DNA from: Dehalococcoidia bacterium
Lineage (GTDB): Bacteria; Chloroflexota; Dehalococcoidia; Lucifugimonadales; JAGWBF01
Reading direction: 5' to 3'
Length of the DNA: 10,527 bases
Assembly: GCA_021296025.1 (NCBI GenBank)
Contig: JAGWBF010000003.1
Location: 54,821 to 65,347 of the forward strand
Shown here: in pieces, positions 1-6,823 of the stretch
Numbering within the stretch: the first letter of the stretch is position 1
How the letters are laid out: each line of letters begins with the position of its first letter
Position numbers and translations under genes: made by a program
The notes under the pieces: model-generated
Told to the model about the DNA's origin: nothing
Database searches by the model: none
What the model saw: only the letters and a program-made list of their open reading frames with translations

Positions 1-891
1 GGAGGCTCGGTGAGAATTCCCGGCGCCCTCTGCGGCGTGGTGGGTCTAAAGCAGACTTTCGGCAGGGTCAGCCAGCGGGGCTTGATGGTGACCAGCTTCA
101 ACGGTGACCACATCGGGCCCATGACCCGCTCCACCAGGGATGCTGCCCTGGTGCTCCAAGCCATCGCCGGCTACGACCCCCTTGACCCCAGCACGGTGCC
201 CGTTCAGGTAGATGACTACGCCGACGGCCTGGACAAGGGCTTGGCTGGGCTGAAAATGGGCATTCCCACAGACCACTTCTTCGACCTGCTGGGGCCTGAG
301 GTTGCCAGCTCAGTGGAAAAGGCCATCGCCGCCCTGGAAGAGCTGGGAGCGACGCCAGTGAAGGTGGACCTGCCCACCATGAAGTACTCCGCAGCCCTGC
401 GCATACCCGGGATGGCCGACGGGATCGTCACCCACGAGCCATACATGCGTGACAACTGGCAGGACTACGGCCCAGACACCCTGTATCGGACTCTGGCCGG
501 CCAATTCGTCCTTGGCCGGGACTACTCCAAGGCCATGAAGGTGCAGAGGCTGATTAAAGAGGAGTTCGCCCGGGTGCTCCAGAAGGTGGACTTCCTGGCG
601 GCTCCCACTTGCCCCGTGGCAGCGCCCCCAATAGGCGCGAAGACGATAAGCATGGGAGGCAAAGAGTTCACCACCCGAGGACCAGGAGCGGGGTACCTGG
701 CCCGCAACACCAGTCCCAGCAACTCCACGGGCCTGCCGGCCGTATCTGTTCCCTGCGGGCACGATGATGAGGGTCTGCCCATAGGTCTGCAGATCATAGG
801 CCGTCCCTTCGACGAGGCCACCATCCTCCAGGTGGCCCACAACTACGAAGGGGTCTCACCGGCCCAGGGACGCAGGCCTGACCTCAACTAA
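1..891 (+). CDS. Amidase signature family enzyme (5'-truncated by the window edge)
   Basis: Hydrolyses an amide (or transfers amide nitrogen, as in GatA); probably cytoplasmic. The frame is open from base 1 and reads GGSVRIPGALCGVVGLK, the core of the amidase signature; Ser3 of the fragment is the expected Ser nucleophile of the Ser-cisSer-Lys triad, while the Lys and cis-Ser lie upstream of the window. Further family marks are AAPTCPVAAPPIG (about residues 200-212) and the C-terminal block STGLPAVSVPCG...GLPIGLQIIGRPF. The visible part is 296 residues, so roughly the N-terminal third to 40% is missing. The first in-frame ATG-like codon inside the fragment is not the start. It ends in TAA and is followed by a hairpin terminator. 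General amidases and GatA-like proteins cannot be separated from this piece, and the substrate is unknown. The family call is firm. Confidence 0.93.
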   Translation, partial: GGSVRIPGALCGVVGLKQTFGRVSQRGLMVTSFNGDHIGPMTRSTRDAALVLQAIAGYDPLDPSTVPVQVDDYADGLDKGLAGLKMGIPTDHFFDLLGPEVASSVEKAIAALEELGATPVKVDLPTMKYSAALRIPGMADGIVTHEPYMRDNWQDYGPDTLYRTLAGQFVLGRDYSKAMKVQRLIKEEFARVLQKVDFLAAPTCPVAAPPIGAKTISMGGKEFTTRGPGAGYLARNTSPSNSTGLPAVSVPCGHDDEGLPIGLQIIGRPFDEATILQVAHNYEGVSPAQGRRPDLN

Positions 892-953
892 GGCCCTGCT
901 ACCTCGCTAGCCCTTGGAGAGAGCCTTGCTGAGGGGGAAACACAGCGCAAATG

Positions 954-984
954 AAGAAGGCCGGCGCTATGCCGGCCTTCTTTT
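954..984 (+). terminator. Intrinsic terminator between convergent genes
   Basis: A perfect 12-bp inverted repeat, AAGAAGGCCGGC at 954-965 and its complement at 971-982, closes a 5-nt loop (GCTAT) and runs into TTTT on the + strand. It lies 62 nt after the amidase stop and 26 nt beyond the TAA that ends the OsmC reading frame on the other strand, so it probably serves as a shared, bidirectional terminator. The T-rich side favours the + direction. Confidence 0.85.
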
Positions 985-1008
985 CGTTAAGCACCTGGAT
1001 TTGGGAGA

Positions 1009-1464
1009 TTAGCCCTTGTCGACTATCTTCACATCCACGGTTACATCCGGGGTCGCCACGGCGACCGCACCATAAAGCGGTCAACGGCGTCTATAGGCCG
1101 CCACCAACTCCTGGGCTTGGTCATCATCGATGCCAGTAAGCTCGAAGTTCATGTGCATCTGATTGAACACCGAAACTTCCACGTATAGGGGTGCCGCCTC
1201 GTTGTCCCTCACCGATTCGGCGGTGACGTTCACCCACTGTAGGGGGATCTGGGACTCCCTCGCCAGGCGCTCCACCATGTTCACAGCGCACGAGACGATG
1301 CCAGCCAGGAAGGCTTCCCCCGAGCCTATCTCCTCACCCGGGGAGCCGGCGTAGCTGGGGCCATCCACGACAAAGTGGTGGTTGCGGGCATTCACTAAGG
1401 CCCGCCCCGGGGTGCCGGTGCTGTATGAACGTACCAGCGTCTTGCTGTATCTGTCAGTTGTCAT
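1009..1464 (-). CDS. OsmC/Ohr-family peroxidase, probable selenoprotein (TGA at 1081-1083 read as Sec)
   Basis: OsmC/Ohr proteins are small cytoplasmic peroxidases that reduce organic hydroperoxides with two redox cysteines. The start ATG at 1464 has an AAGGAG ribosome site 7 nt upstream (1472-1477). The protein shows the family layout: an N-terminal strand region, FVVDGPSYAG...SPGEE, then the helix GIVSCAVNMVERLA carrying Cys59 (also the number of the first redox Cys in E. coli OsmC). Read conventionally, the frame stops at TGA after ...VAAYRRR (127 aa). The same frame continues as PLYGAVAVATPDV... for 23 more residues to TAA at 1009-1011, giving 151 aa, close to the usual ~140. The TGA falls exactly at the Cys of the expected C-P motif (E. 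coli OsmC Cys125), so residue 128 is probably selenocysteine. A SECIS-like hairpin follows. It is the last gene of the minus-strand cluster, 111 nt after the amidohydrolase. The alternative is a Cys-to-stop mutation or a base error. The family call is firm; Sec is likely but unproven. Confidence 0.82.
1051..1066 (-). promoter_or_regulatory. Candidate bacterial SECIS hairpin downstream of the OsmC TGA
   Basis: On the minus strand, counting from the base after TGA, nucleotides 15-30 read GGTCGC-CGTG-GCGACC: a perfect 6-bp stem with a 4-nt loop. The apical loop starts 20 nt after the TGA and has G as its second base. Known bacterial SECIS elements bind SelB, sit within the coding sequence right after the UGA, have a short apical loop with a G in its first two bases, and lie about 16-37 nt from the UGA; E. 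coli fdhF has its loop at about nt 19-22. The geometry therefore fits. Unlike fdhF, I see no bulged U in the stem. A GC-rich coding stretch could form such a stem by chance. Confidence 0.6.
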
Positions 1465-1471
1465 GGCGCAT

Positions 1472-1477
1472 CTCCTT
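1472..1477 (-). promoter_or_regulatory. Ribosome binding site of the OsmC gene
   Basis: AAGGAG on the minus strand, 7 nt before the ATG at 1464. It fixes the start of the OsmC frame and places Cys59 at the family's usual position. Confidence 0.75.
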
Positions 1478-1575
1478 AATCATTCAGAGTTTTGCCGGAG
1501 ACTCTACGCGGTTTGTCTCCCATGAGTCGTGTTCAAGAATACCCCATCCCCTGCACAGCATCAAGACATTGGTTT

Positions 1576-2424
1576 CTAGATGGGCGACCAGTTGTAGATT
1601 CTCATCAGCGTTCCGCCCATCAGGGTGGAACGCTCCGAGTCCGAAAGCCAGTCGGGCACCTGGAAAGCCTCCACTCCCTGCTCGTAGGTCAGGAGCCGCA
1701 CCGCCCGAGTCCAGTCGGTGCCCCACAGACAGCGGTCCAGCCCGTAGGCCTGGAAGACCCGGCCCAGCGGCTCCCGTATATCGGGATAAGGGAAGGGCTG
1801 GTGGGACAAGGTGCAGGCACCTGATATCTTGATGGCCACGTTGTCCAGGGCCGCTGCCTCTAGCACGTTTTCCAAGTCTGCGAAGGGTTCCGGAGGGGCA
1901 GGCGGCACGAAGGGCTGGGTGATGCCCACATGGTCGATGACGACCTGGGTGTTTGGGTTGCGCCGGGCCAGGTCGCGCAGCAAGGGAAGCTTGCCCGAAG
2001 CCATGACGTTGACCGGAACTCCCGCCCGGGCACCGGCGGCGAAAATAGCGTTGAGACCCTGGTGAGTGGCTTCGTACTCCTGGCCGCCCAGCATCACCCG
2101 GATTCCGACCACGCCCGGCGTCCCCGTCCACTCGGCGATGTCCTGGTCAATGGTGTCGGAGCCGGGGTCGAAGGGCCGCACCAGCCCAAACTTGCCCGGA
2201 TGCCGGGCGTACACATCCAGCACATAGCTGGCATCGTAGCGGTATAACGAGAAGGGCGATATGAGAATGGCCCCGTCAACGCCAACAGCCTGCATGGCCG
2301 CCACCATGTCGTCGCCCGTCACCTCCTCCGGCCCCTCCAGGTGTCCTTGCCATGGACGCCCGGGCTGGTTGCGCTCGTAGCAGTGCACCTGGCAGTCGAT
2401 TGTAGGAGTCCCTTCAGCCATCAT
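1576..2424 (-). CDS. Amidohydrolase family 2 protein (LigI/COG3618-like TIM barrel)
   Basis: Predicted cytoplasmic metal-assisted or metal-free hydrolase of the Amidohydrolase_2 (PF04909) type, which includes 2-pyrone-4,6-dicarboxylate lactonase and related lactonases and decarboxylases. Visible motifs: TIDCQVHCYERN at residues 8-19 (the strand-1 motif), FGLVRPFDP at 79-87, GVVGIRVML at 104-112, VVIDHVG with His165, and LWGTDWTR with Asp237 near the C-terminus. The 282-residue length is normal. Oddly, the strand-1 HxH motif reads Gln12-Val-His14, so the first metal-ligand His is replaced by Gln. Two ATGs stand in tandem (2424 and 2421); GGAG at 2434-2437 lies 9 nt before the first, which I chose. 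It starts 36 nt after the GMC oxidoreductase stop, so the two are almost certainly cotranscribed. It ends in TAG. The substrate is unknown, but a ring-cleavage or lactone intermediate is plausible. Confidence 0.88.
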   Translation of the reverse strand: MMAEGTPTIDCQVHCYERNQPGRPWQGHLEGPEEVTGDDMVAAMQAVGVDGAILISPFSLYRYDASYVLDVYARHPGKFGLVRPFDPGSDTIDQDIAEWTGTPGVVGIRVMLGGQEYEATHQGLNAIFAAGARAGVPVNVMASGKLPLLRDLARRNPNTQVVIDHVGITQPFVPPAPPEPFADLENVLEAAALDNVAIKISGACTLSHQPFPYPDIREPLGRVFQAYGLDRCLWGTDWTRAVRLLTYEQGVEAFQVPDWLSDSERSTLMGGTLMRIYNWSPI

Positions 2425-2460
2425 GCCCCCTTTCTCCGATACTTAGGTTGGGAACAGCGC

Positions 2461-4035
2461 TTAGCTCGTGGCGATCCAATCCACCACTCGTTCCCCGATC
2501 ATCAGGGACGTGGGGTGGAGTCCCCCAGAGCTGGGAATTCTCGGCACCACCGACGCATAGGCAACCCACAACCCCTGGGCTCCACTGACCCTGCAGTACT
2601 GGTCCACTACCGCCGTCGGGTCCGAGTCCGGCCCCATCCTGCAGGTCCCGGACACATGCCTCGCTGTGCCCACAGTCTGGCGCATCCACAGGTCCAGTGC
2701 ATCGTCGTCAGATAGGACATCATCTGTAGGACCGATCCGTTGTTGCGCCACAGCCTGATACGCGCCGGACTTCAGCAGCCCGGCAGCGAACCGCACACCC
2801 TCCCTCACCCTCCGCACATCGTTGGGGTGCTGCAGGTAGCAGTAGTTGAAGGAAGGCTGCACGCTGGGGTCTGCGGAAGCGAGCCTCACGTACCCCGACC
2901 CTTCAGGCAGCCCCAAGGTACACGTTATACGGGCGGCCCGCTCGGGAGGGATGTCTCCGGTCAGATACCTGGTGCGCACGCCTGCTACCCGCTCCTCCCG
3001 CTCATCAACCACAGTGCTGGTCCGCAGCACCATGTCGTTGACCTCCTGGGAGCCACTGGAGGTGTAGTGCAGGCAGAAGTGGGGGGCGTCGAGGCCGGTG
3101 GTAAGGGTCTTGCCGTCCCTGACCTTATAGGTTACCGGGACGCTGAGGTGGTTCCAAAGGCTCTGTCCCACACCGGGAAGGTCATGAAGGCAGGCTATTC
3201 CGAACTGCCCGAGCTGGTTCTGAGGGCCGATCCCGGAGAGCATGAGCAGCTGGGGAGACCTGATGGCCCCGGCGCACAGGACGATCCGTTCACCCCGCAG
3301 GGTGAACATTTCGCCGCCGCTCTTGGCCTCTACTCCCACAGCCCTGTCTCCCTCGAAGAGTATCCTCCGAACGTGTGCCCTTCCTCGGACGTTCAGGTTC
3401 ATCCGGTGGCGCATCGGGCCGAGGTGAGTTAAGGCGGAGCTCATCCTGACGCCGTCCAGGTTGTTGGTGGGAGTTACCCCAACTCCGCTGGGATTAGGGC
3501 CGTTGGTGTCTTCGACAGCGCCGAACCCGGCTTGAAGGCAGGCGTCGTGGAAGGCCCTCTGGATATCGGGCCAGTCAGCCGACTGACGGCGCCTCACCGG
3601 TATCGGCCCGTCGGTGCCGTGGAAGTCGTCGTGAACATCGATGTCCCTCTCCATTCGCTTGAAGAAGGGCAGGACCTTGTCGTAGGACCATTCGTCGTTG
3701 CCCATGGAGGACCAGAGGTCGTAGTCCTCGGGAAATCCCCGCTGCATAGCCTGTCCGTTAATGGAGGACCCCCCACCAATCACCTTTCCCTGGGCTACGT
3801 GAATCTGCCCCTGCTCCTCGGTGATGGTTCCCCGCAAAGCCCAGTTGTGCTCGGACTCCGGGGATTCGGCGTACCTCGTATGGCCAAACTTTATCTCATC
3901 GGGCAGATTGGCAACATCGGGATAGTCGTTGCCGGCTTCCAGCAGGAGGACCGCCATATCTGTGTACTCAGCCAGCCTGCCCGCGATCACCGAGCCCGAC
4001 GCCCCGCCACCAACCACAATTACGTCGTAAATCAT
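2461..4035 (-). CDS. GMC-family FAD oxidoreductase (choline/alcohol dehydrogenase-like)
   Basis: Flavoenzyme oxidising an alcohol or polyol group with FAD; the electron acceptor (O2 or a carrier) is undetermined. Domains, numbered from the ATG at 4035: the ADP-binding fold IYDVIVVGGGASGSV (residues 2-16) with the acidic LLLEAGN strand end; GMC signature 1, GKVIGGGSSINGQAMQRG, at 83-100; signature 2, GAIRSPQLLMLSGIGP, at 256-271; the C-terminal catalytic region RHVSGTCRMG with His460; and the partner His507 in GGLHPTS, giving the canonical His/His pair. The length of 524 residues is typical. A longer reading from a TTG at 4047 is possible but would bury the GGAGG ribosome site, which sits just upstream of this ATG, so I start at 4035. 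It is the first gene of a minus-strand cluster with an amidohydrolase and an OsmC peroxidase; if it acts as an oxidase it would make H2O2. No signal peptide is seen. It ends in TAA. Confidence 0.94.
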   Translation of the reverse strand: MIYDVIVVGGGASGSVIAGRLAEYTDMAVLLLEAGNDYPDVANLPDEIKFGHTRYAESPESEHNWALRGTITEEQGQIHVAQGKVIGGGSSINGQAMQRGFPEDYDLWSSMGNDEWSYDKVLPFFKRMERDIDVHDDFHGTDGPIPVRRRQSADWPDIQRAFHDACLQAGFGAVEDTNGPNPSGVGVTPTNNLDGVRMSSALTHLGPMRHRMNLNVRGRAHVRRILFEGDRAVGVEAKSGGEMFTLRGERIVLCAGAIRSPQLLMLSGIGPQNQLGQFGIACLHDLPGVGQSLWNHLSVPVTYKVRDGKTLTTGLDAPHFCLHYTSSGSQEVNDMVLRTSTVVDEREERVAGVRTRYLTGDIPPERAARITCTLGLPEGSGYVRLASADPSVQPSFNYCYLQHPNDVRRVREGVRFAAGLLKSGAYQAVAQQRIGPTDDVLSDDDALDLWMRQTVGTARHVSGTCRMGPDSDPTAVVDQYCRVSGAQGLWVAYASVVPRIPSSGGLHPTSLMIGERVVDWIATS

Positions 4036-4041
4036 GGAGCC

Positions 4042-4046
4042 CTCCA
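4042..4046 (-). promoter_or_regulatory. Ribosome binding site that decides the GMC start
   Basis: GGAGG on the minus strand, 6 nt before the ATG at 4035. Its position within the alternative TTG-initiated reading (from 4047) argues that the ATG is the true start and that the N-terminus is MIYDVIVVGGG. Confidence 0.7.
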
Positions 4047-4079
4047 ATTCTGGACATGTCGGGTCCCCGGGATAGAGGA

Positions 4080-4107
4080 ATTATAGCCTCAGGACTGCCG
4101 AGGACAA
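4080..4107 (-). promoter_or_regulatory. Sigma-70-type promoter for the GMC-amidohydrolase-OsmC cluster
   Basis: On the minus strand a perfect -10 hexamer TATAAT (4085-4080) is preceded, 16 nt upstream, by TTGTCC (4107-4102), a 4/6 match to TTGACA. Transcription would begin near 4073, leaving a leader of about 40 nt before the GMC ATG. It lies back-to-back with the promoter of the secreted-protein gene. Confidence 0.55.
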
Positions 4108-4174
4108 AGACCGGCTTTCGGTTCTACCAACGACCTTATTGGCAAATAGCTCTCTATCTATCTTGAGTACTCCT

Positions 4175-4203
4175 TTGAATGCATGGGGTTGAGGTGGTAA
4201 TAT
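4175..4203 (+). promoter_or_regulatory. Sigma-70-type promoter for the secreted PPC protein
   Basis: TTGAAT (4175-4180), a 17-nt spacer and TAATAT (4198-4203) give a near-consensus promoter pointing at the gene that starts at 4261. The expected transcription start is near 4210, leaving a 50-nt leader with the purine-rich ribosome site AGGAAAGG just before the ATG. Confidence 0.6.
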
Positions 4204-4260
4204 CCGTCGAGAGTTTTGCACATTGTTGAGACTAAGTCTTGAGAACAGGAAAGGCCTCAA

Positions 4261-6792
4261 ATGAAGAATCCAAACGCATCTGCCATACTTGCTCCGGCAC
4301 ACAGCATAGCAATGCTTGCAATATTTTGCTCCGCTGTATCTCTTTTCGTCGGATTGCTGAGCTTAGGATGGTTCAGCACAGCCAGTGCCCAGGAAGAACC
4401 AGCCTGCGATACGATTGACCTAGGCACAATTGATATTGTATCGCTAGATGAATTGACAACCGATGGTCGCTGGACTACCGAGGACTGCGATTCCCAATTT
4501 AGGCCGGGTAGCGATGCCCACACGTACCGCTTCTCGGTAGCCGGAGAGGGACGCGTGAGAATCGATCTAAAGTCCGCCGACGCCGATTCCTATCTCTATT
4601 TGCTGGCCGAGGACGGCCGCCTCATAACCGACAACGACGATGGCGGCGCCGGCGTCGATGCACGAATCGAACGCGACCTGTCCCCTGGCACCTATATAGT
4701 TGAAGCCACAACCGCCGGCGGTCGCAAGCGAGGCCCCGCCGATTTCTCCCTCTCCATCAGTCCCGTCGCAGGCTGCGACCCGGTCCATATCGGCTCCCTC
4801 ACGCCCGGCGCCGACCTGACCGCATCGGGCTCCTGGACCCTGGATACCTGCGGCTCGAGGTTCGTGGTGGAGCATCCCGCACACAGCTATCTGTTCGACC
4901 TACCCCAGGACGGTCGCGTGCGCATAGATTTGACATCGGAGAACGGAGACCCTGTTCTCTCCCTCGTTTCCCTGGCTGAGGGCTTGATCTCCGCGAACGA
5001 CGACGGCGGCGAAGGAACAAACTCTCGAATAGAGCGCTATCTGCAGGCGGGAACGTACCTTGTGGAAGCGACGACCTACCTGGAACGTGATTATCAACCG
5101 CTCATGGCGGACTTCGAACTTCTGGTCCATCTCGTCGACGAGAACGAAAGAAGGGAGATGCCCCGGATCAAGATCGAGGAAGTACATACTCCGGACAGCG
5201 TGGTGGCCGGCCAGCCCTTTGACACCCATTACCGGATAGGAAACGTGGGGGACGGCGGTCTCGCTGACATCGGCGGGAGGGCTGTGCTGTACATAGTGGG
5301 GCCGCGCGTATTCCAGGAGCCTATCACTATTATTGCTTCGGAGGACCACTGGGGAGCCGGCGTCTCCTACCACACCGGCGAGGAAACTGCAACTGCTGGA
5401 AGCGTCGAGAACGAAGCGGTGAAACCCTTCGAGGTAACGCTCAACAGTCCAGGTCCATCCTGGGTGTTTGTTGCGGTCATCACCGAAGACAGTTCAGGGG
5501 AAGAGGTGGGGTTCTATGGCCAGTGGCAGAATCTCATGGTCCTGAGCGGTACGGTCCTCGATGAGGTAAGGGTCGAAATCGATGGCATGGAGTATGAGGT
5601 GCAAGCGCAGGCGGACGACGAAGGAATTGTTACAACGACTGTGACATCTGTCGCAGATGAAGAGTCCGAGGTTGACCCACCAGTGCGAGCGAAGGCTATC
5701 TACACCGCTGGTGTGCACACCCAGGTGTTGGAGGGTATATTCGAAGACCCGGGTATCACCGGGCTGTCGCTGACAGGAAGGTCGATGCCAGTCAACGTGG
5801 AGGGTGCGTCATCGGAAGCACTGCTGGAAGCATTCGCAGCCCAGTACAAGAGCGCGATAGACGCGTCTGGCCTGGCCGATTCCCTGGACGCAGAAGAAGC
5901 CCTACTCCCAACGACTATAGAGGATGTGGTTCTCGACAACTCCCGCACCGCATCAGCCCATTTCGTCTTTCTATCGCAAGATTGGAACTCTCTGCAATCA
6001 AGGGCCCGGGCCGGGCAATCACTATCTTTCGAAGAGGCCATAGAACTGCACTCCCAGTTCGCATACGCTGAACGCGTCCTGTCCCCAGCAATTGCGGCCG
6101 GCGAGGCAGTGGAGGCAGCGCGCGAAGCGAAGCAGGGTTGGAACGACCCCGATGTCGAAGACATGGTTGACGATCTTACGGACCAGGCATCCTGCGGTAG
6201 TGGAGCCGCTGATTTACAAATGGTCTTCGAGGAGGCAGGGACGACGGACTTTGCAGGCCTGGCCAGACTGGATGCCGAGATGCGCGCAGCTTCTCCAATA
6301 TTCGGCCTGAGAAACGACGCTGTTCTGTGTGCTGTGGGAGAAGCCGATATCGAAACTATGAGGTTCTTGCAGGGCCTTGCTATCGCCGACAGTGGCAAGG
6401 TTCTTGAGGCTCTCGGATATCCTGAGCTATCGGTGGACGTCGCAGGGCCTCTGTATCGGGTCCGCATCATAGCCAGGCTGGGTGAGGACGGACGGATCGA
6501 ACACGGCATCGAATTATCCAGCGGGGTGCAGATGGTCCCCTCCAGACGTTTTCTGCCGGCCAGCTCCCCTGCGGGCCGGTGGCGAGTCAGCAGCGACATT
6601 ACAGCGGACAACGATCCAATCGGCAGGATTCACTCAAGACGATTGGCCGACGGTCGAGTTGAACTGGCTTTCGTCTCCGCCACGGGTGAGATGATCACCC
6701 CAAACCCGCGGTTCTTGAACGCAGACATACCAACGGGTGTCTGGCTTCGCAGCGGCGAGTTTTCAGTAGCATCAGGGCAGAGCCTGGAGTAG
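4261..6792 (+). CDS. Exported protein with two PPC domains, a beta-sandwich middle and a duplicated C-terminal module
   Basis: An 843-residue secreted protein of unknown activity. Residues 1-43 are a long signal peptide with hydrophobic core MLAIFCSAVSLFVGLLSLGW and a likely cleavage after ASA (41-43). Two tandem bacterial pre-peptidase C-terminal (PPC) domains follow, at about 49-167 and 172-290, sharing GRVRIDL, NDDGG, RIER and GTY-VEATT; each starts with a CD pair and carries a second Cys (49/76, 172/197), suggesting disulfides outside the cell. Residues about 300-430 look like a CARDB/immunoglobulin-type beta domain (VVAGQPFDTHYRIGNVGDGG). Residues 510-720 are Ala/Glu-rich, probably helical and unassigned. 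Residues 735-835 are a two-copy repeat with R-F-L and G-x-W cores. No protease or other catalytic motif is visible, so it is probably a binding or surface protein. A good promoter and ribosome site precede it; it ends in TAG and is followed by an inverted repeat. Confidence 0.85.
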   Translation: MKNPNASAILAPAHSIAMLAIFCSAVSLFVGLLSLGWFSTASAQEEPACDTIDLGTIDIVSLDELTTDGRWTTEDCDSQFRPGSDAHTYRFSVAGEGRVRIDLKSADADSYLYLLAEDGRLITDNDDGGAGVDARIERDLSPGTYIVEATTAGGRKRGPADFSLSISPVAGCDPVHIGSLTPGADLTASGSWTLDTCGSRFVVEHPAHSYLFDLPQDGRVRIDLTSENGDPVLSLVSLAEGLISANDDGGEGTNSRIERYLQAGTYLVEATTYLERDYQPLMADFELLVHLVDENERREMPRIKIEEVHTPDSVVAGQPFDTHYRIGNVGDGGLADIGGRAVLYIVGPRVFQEPITIIASEDHWGAGVSYHTGEETATAGSVENEAVKPFEVTLNSPGPSWVFVAVITEDSSGEEVGFYGQWQNLMVLSGTVLDEVRVEIDGMEYEVQAQADDEGIVTTTVTSVADEESEVDPPVRAKAIYTAGVHTQVLEGIFEDPGITGLSLTGRSMPVNVEGASSEALLEAFAAQYKSAIDASGLADSLDAEEALLPTTIEDVVLDNSRTASAHFVFLSQDWNSLQSRARAGQSLSFEEAIELHSQFAYAERVLSPAIAAGEAVEAAREAKQGWNDPDVEDMVDDLTDQASCGSGAADLQMVFEEAGTTDFAGLARLDAEMRAASPIFGLRNDAVLCAVGEADIETMRFLQGLAIADSGKVLEALGYPELSVDVAGPLYRVRIIARLGEDGRIEHGIELSSGVQMVPSRRFLPASSPAGRWRVSSDITADNDPIGRIHSRRLADGRVELAFVSATGEMITPNPRFLNADIPTGVWLRSGEFSVASGQSLE
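4405..5130 (+). repeat. Tandem PPC-domain duplication inside the exported protein
   Basis: Two protein-level repeats of about 120 residues each (4405-4761 and 4774-5130). Shared landmarks in the same order are a starting CD, a second Cys preceded by W-T-x(2-3), GRVRIDL, NDDGG, RIER and GTY-VEATT. Their near-equal spacing shows that one arose by duplication of the other. Confidence 0.8.
6463..6765 (+). repeat. Two-copy C-terminal module of about 46 residues
   Basis: Residues 735-780 and 788-835 of the exported protein align without gaps from a conserved Glu onward: RL-x-DGR-x-E, then Gly, then Pro 13 residues after the Glu (Pro760, Pro814), then R-F-L, then P-x-G-x-W (Trp774, Trp828) and a Ser-rich end. 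I have no domain name for it. Its place at the C-terminus of a secreted protein suggests a binding or anchoring role, which is inference. Confidence 0.65.
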
Positions 6793-6823
6793 TTCCTGGG
6801 CTTTCTTGGGATACCGGCTTAGT

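Noticed and set aside
1081..1464. OsmC protein as a complete 127-aa product ending at TGA
   Set aside because: It would lack the second redox Cys and the final strand, while the same frame beyond the TGA gives a family-like C-terminus; a simple truncated gene is the less likely reading.
4036..4047. TTG at 4047 as the start of the GMC oxidoreductase
   Set aside because: It would place the GGAGG ribosome site inside the coding sequence; the ATG at 4035 has ideal spacing and gives the usual N-terminus.
3532..4086. Plus-strand 184-aa ORF opposite the GMC gene
   Set aside because: Antisense shadow; the minus strand carries all GMC signatures over this stretch.
5700..6611. Long minus-strand ORF of 303 aa inside the exported-protein gene
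   Set aside because: Ser/Arg/Ala-rich antisense shadow of a gene with a signal peptide and clear domains; no recognisable motifs.
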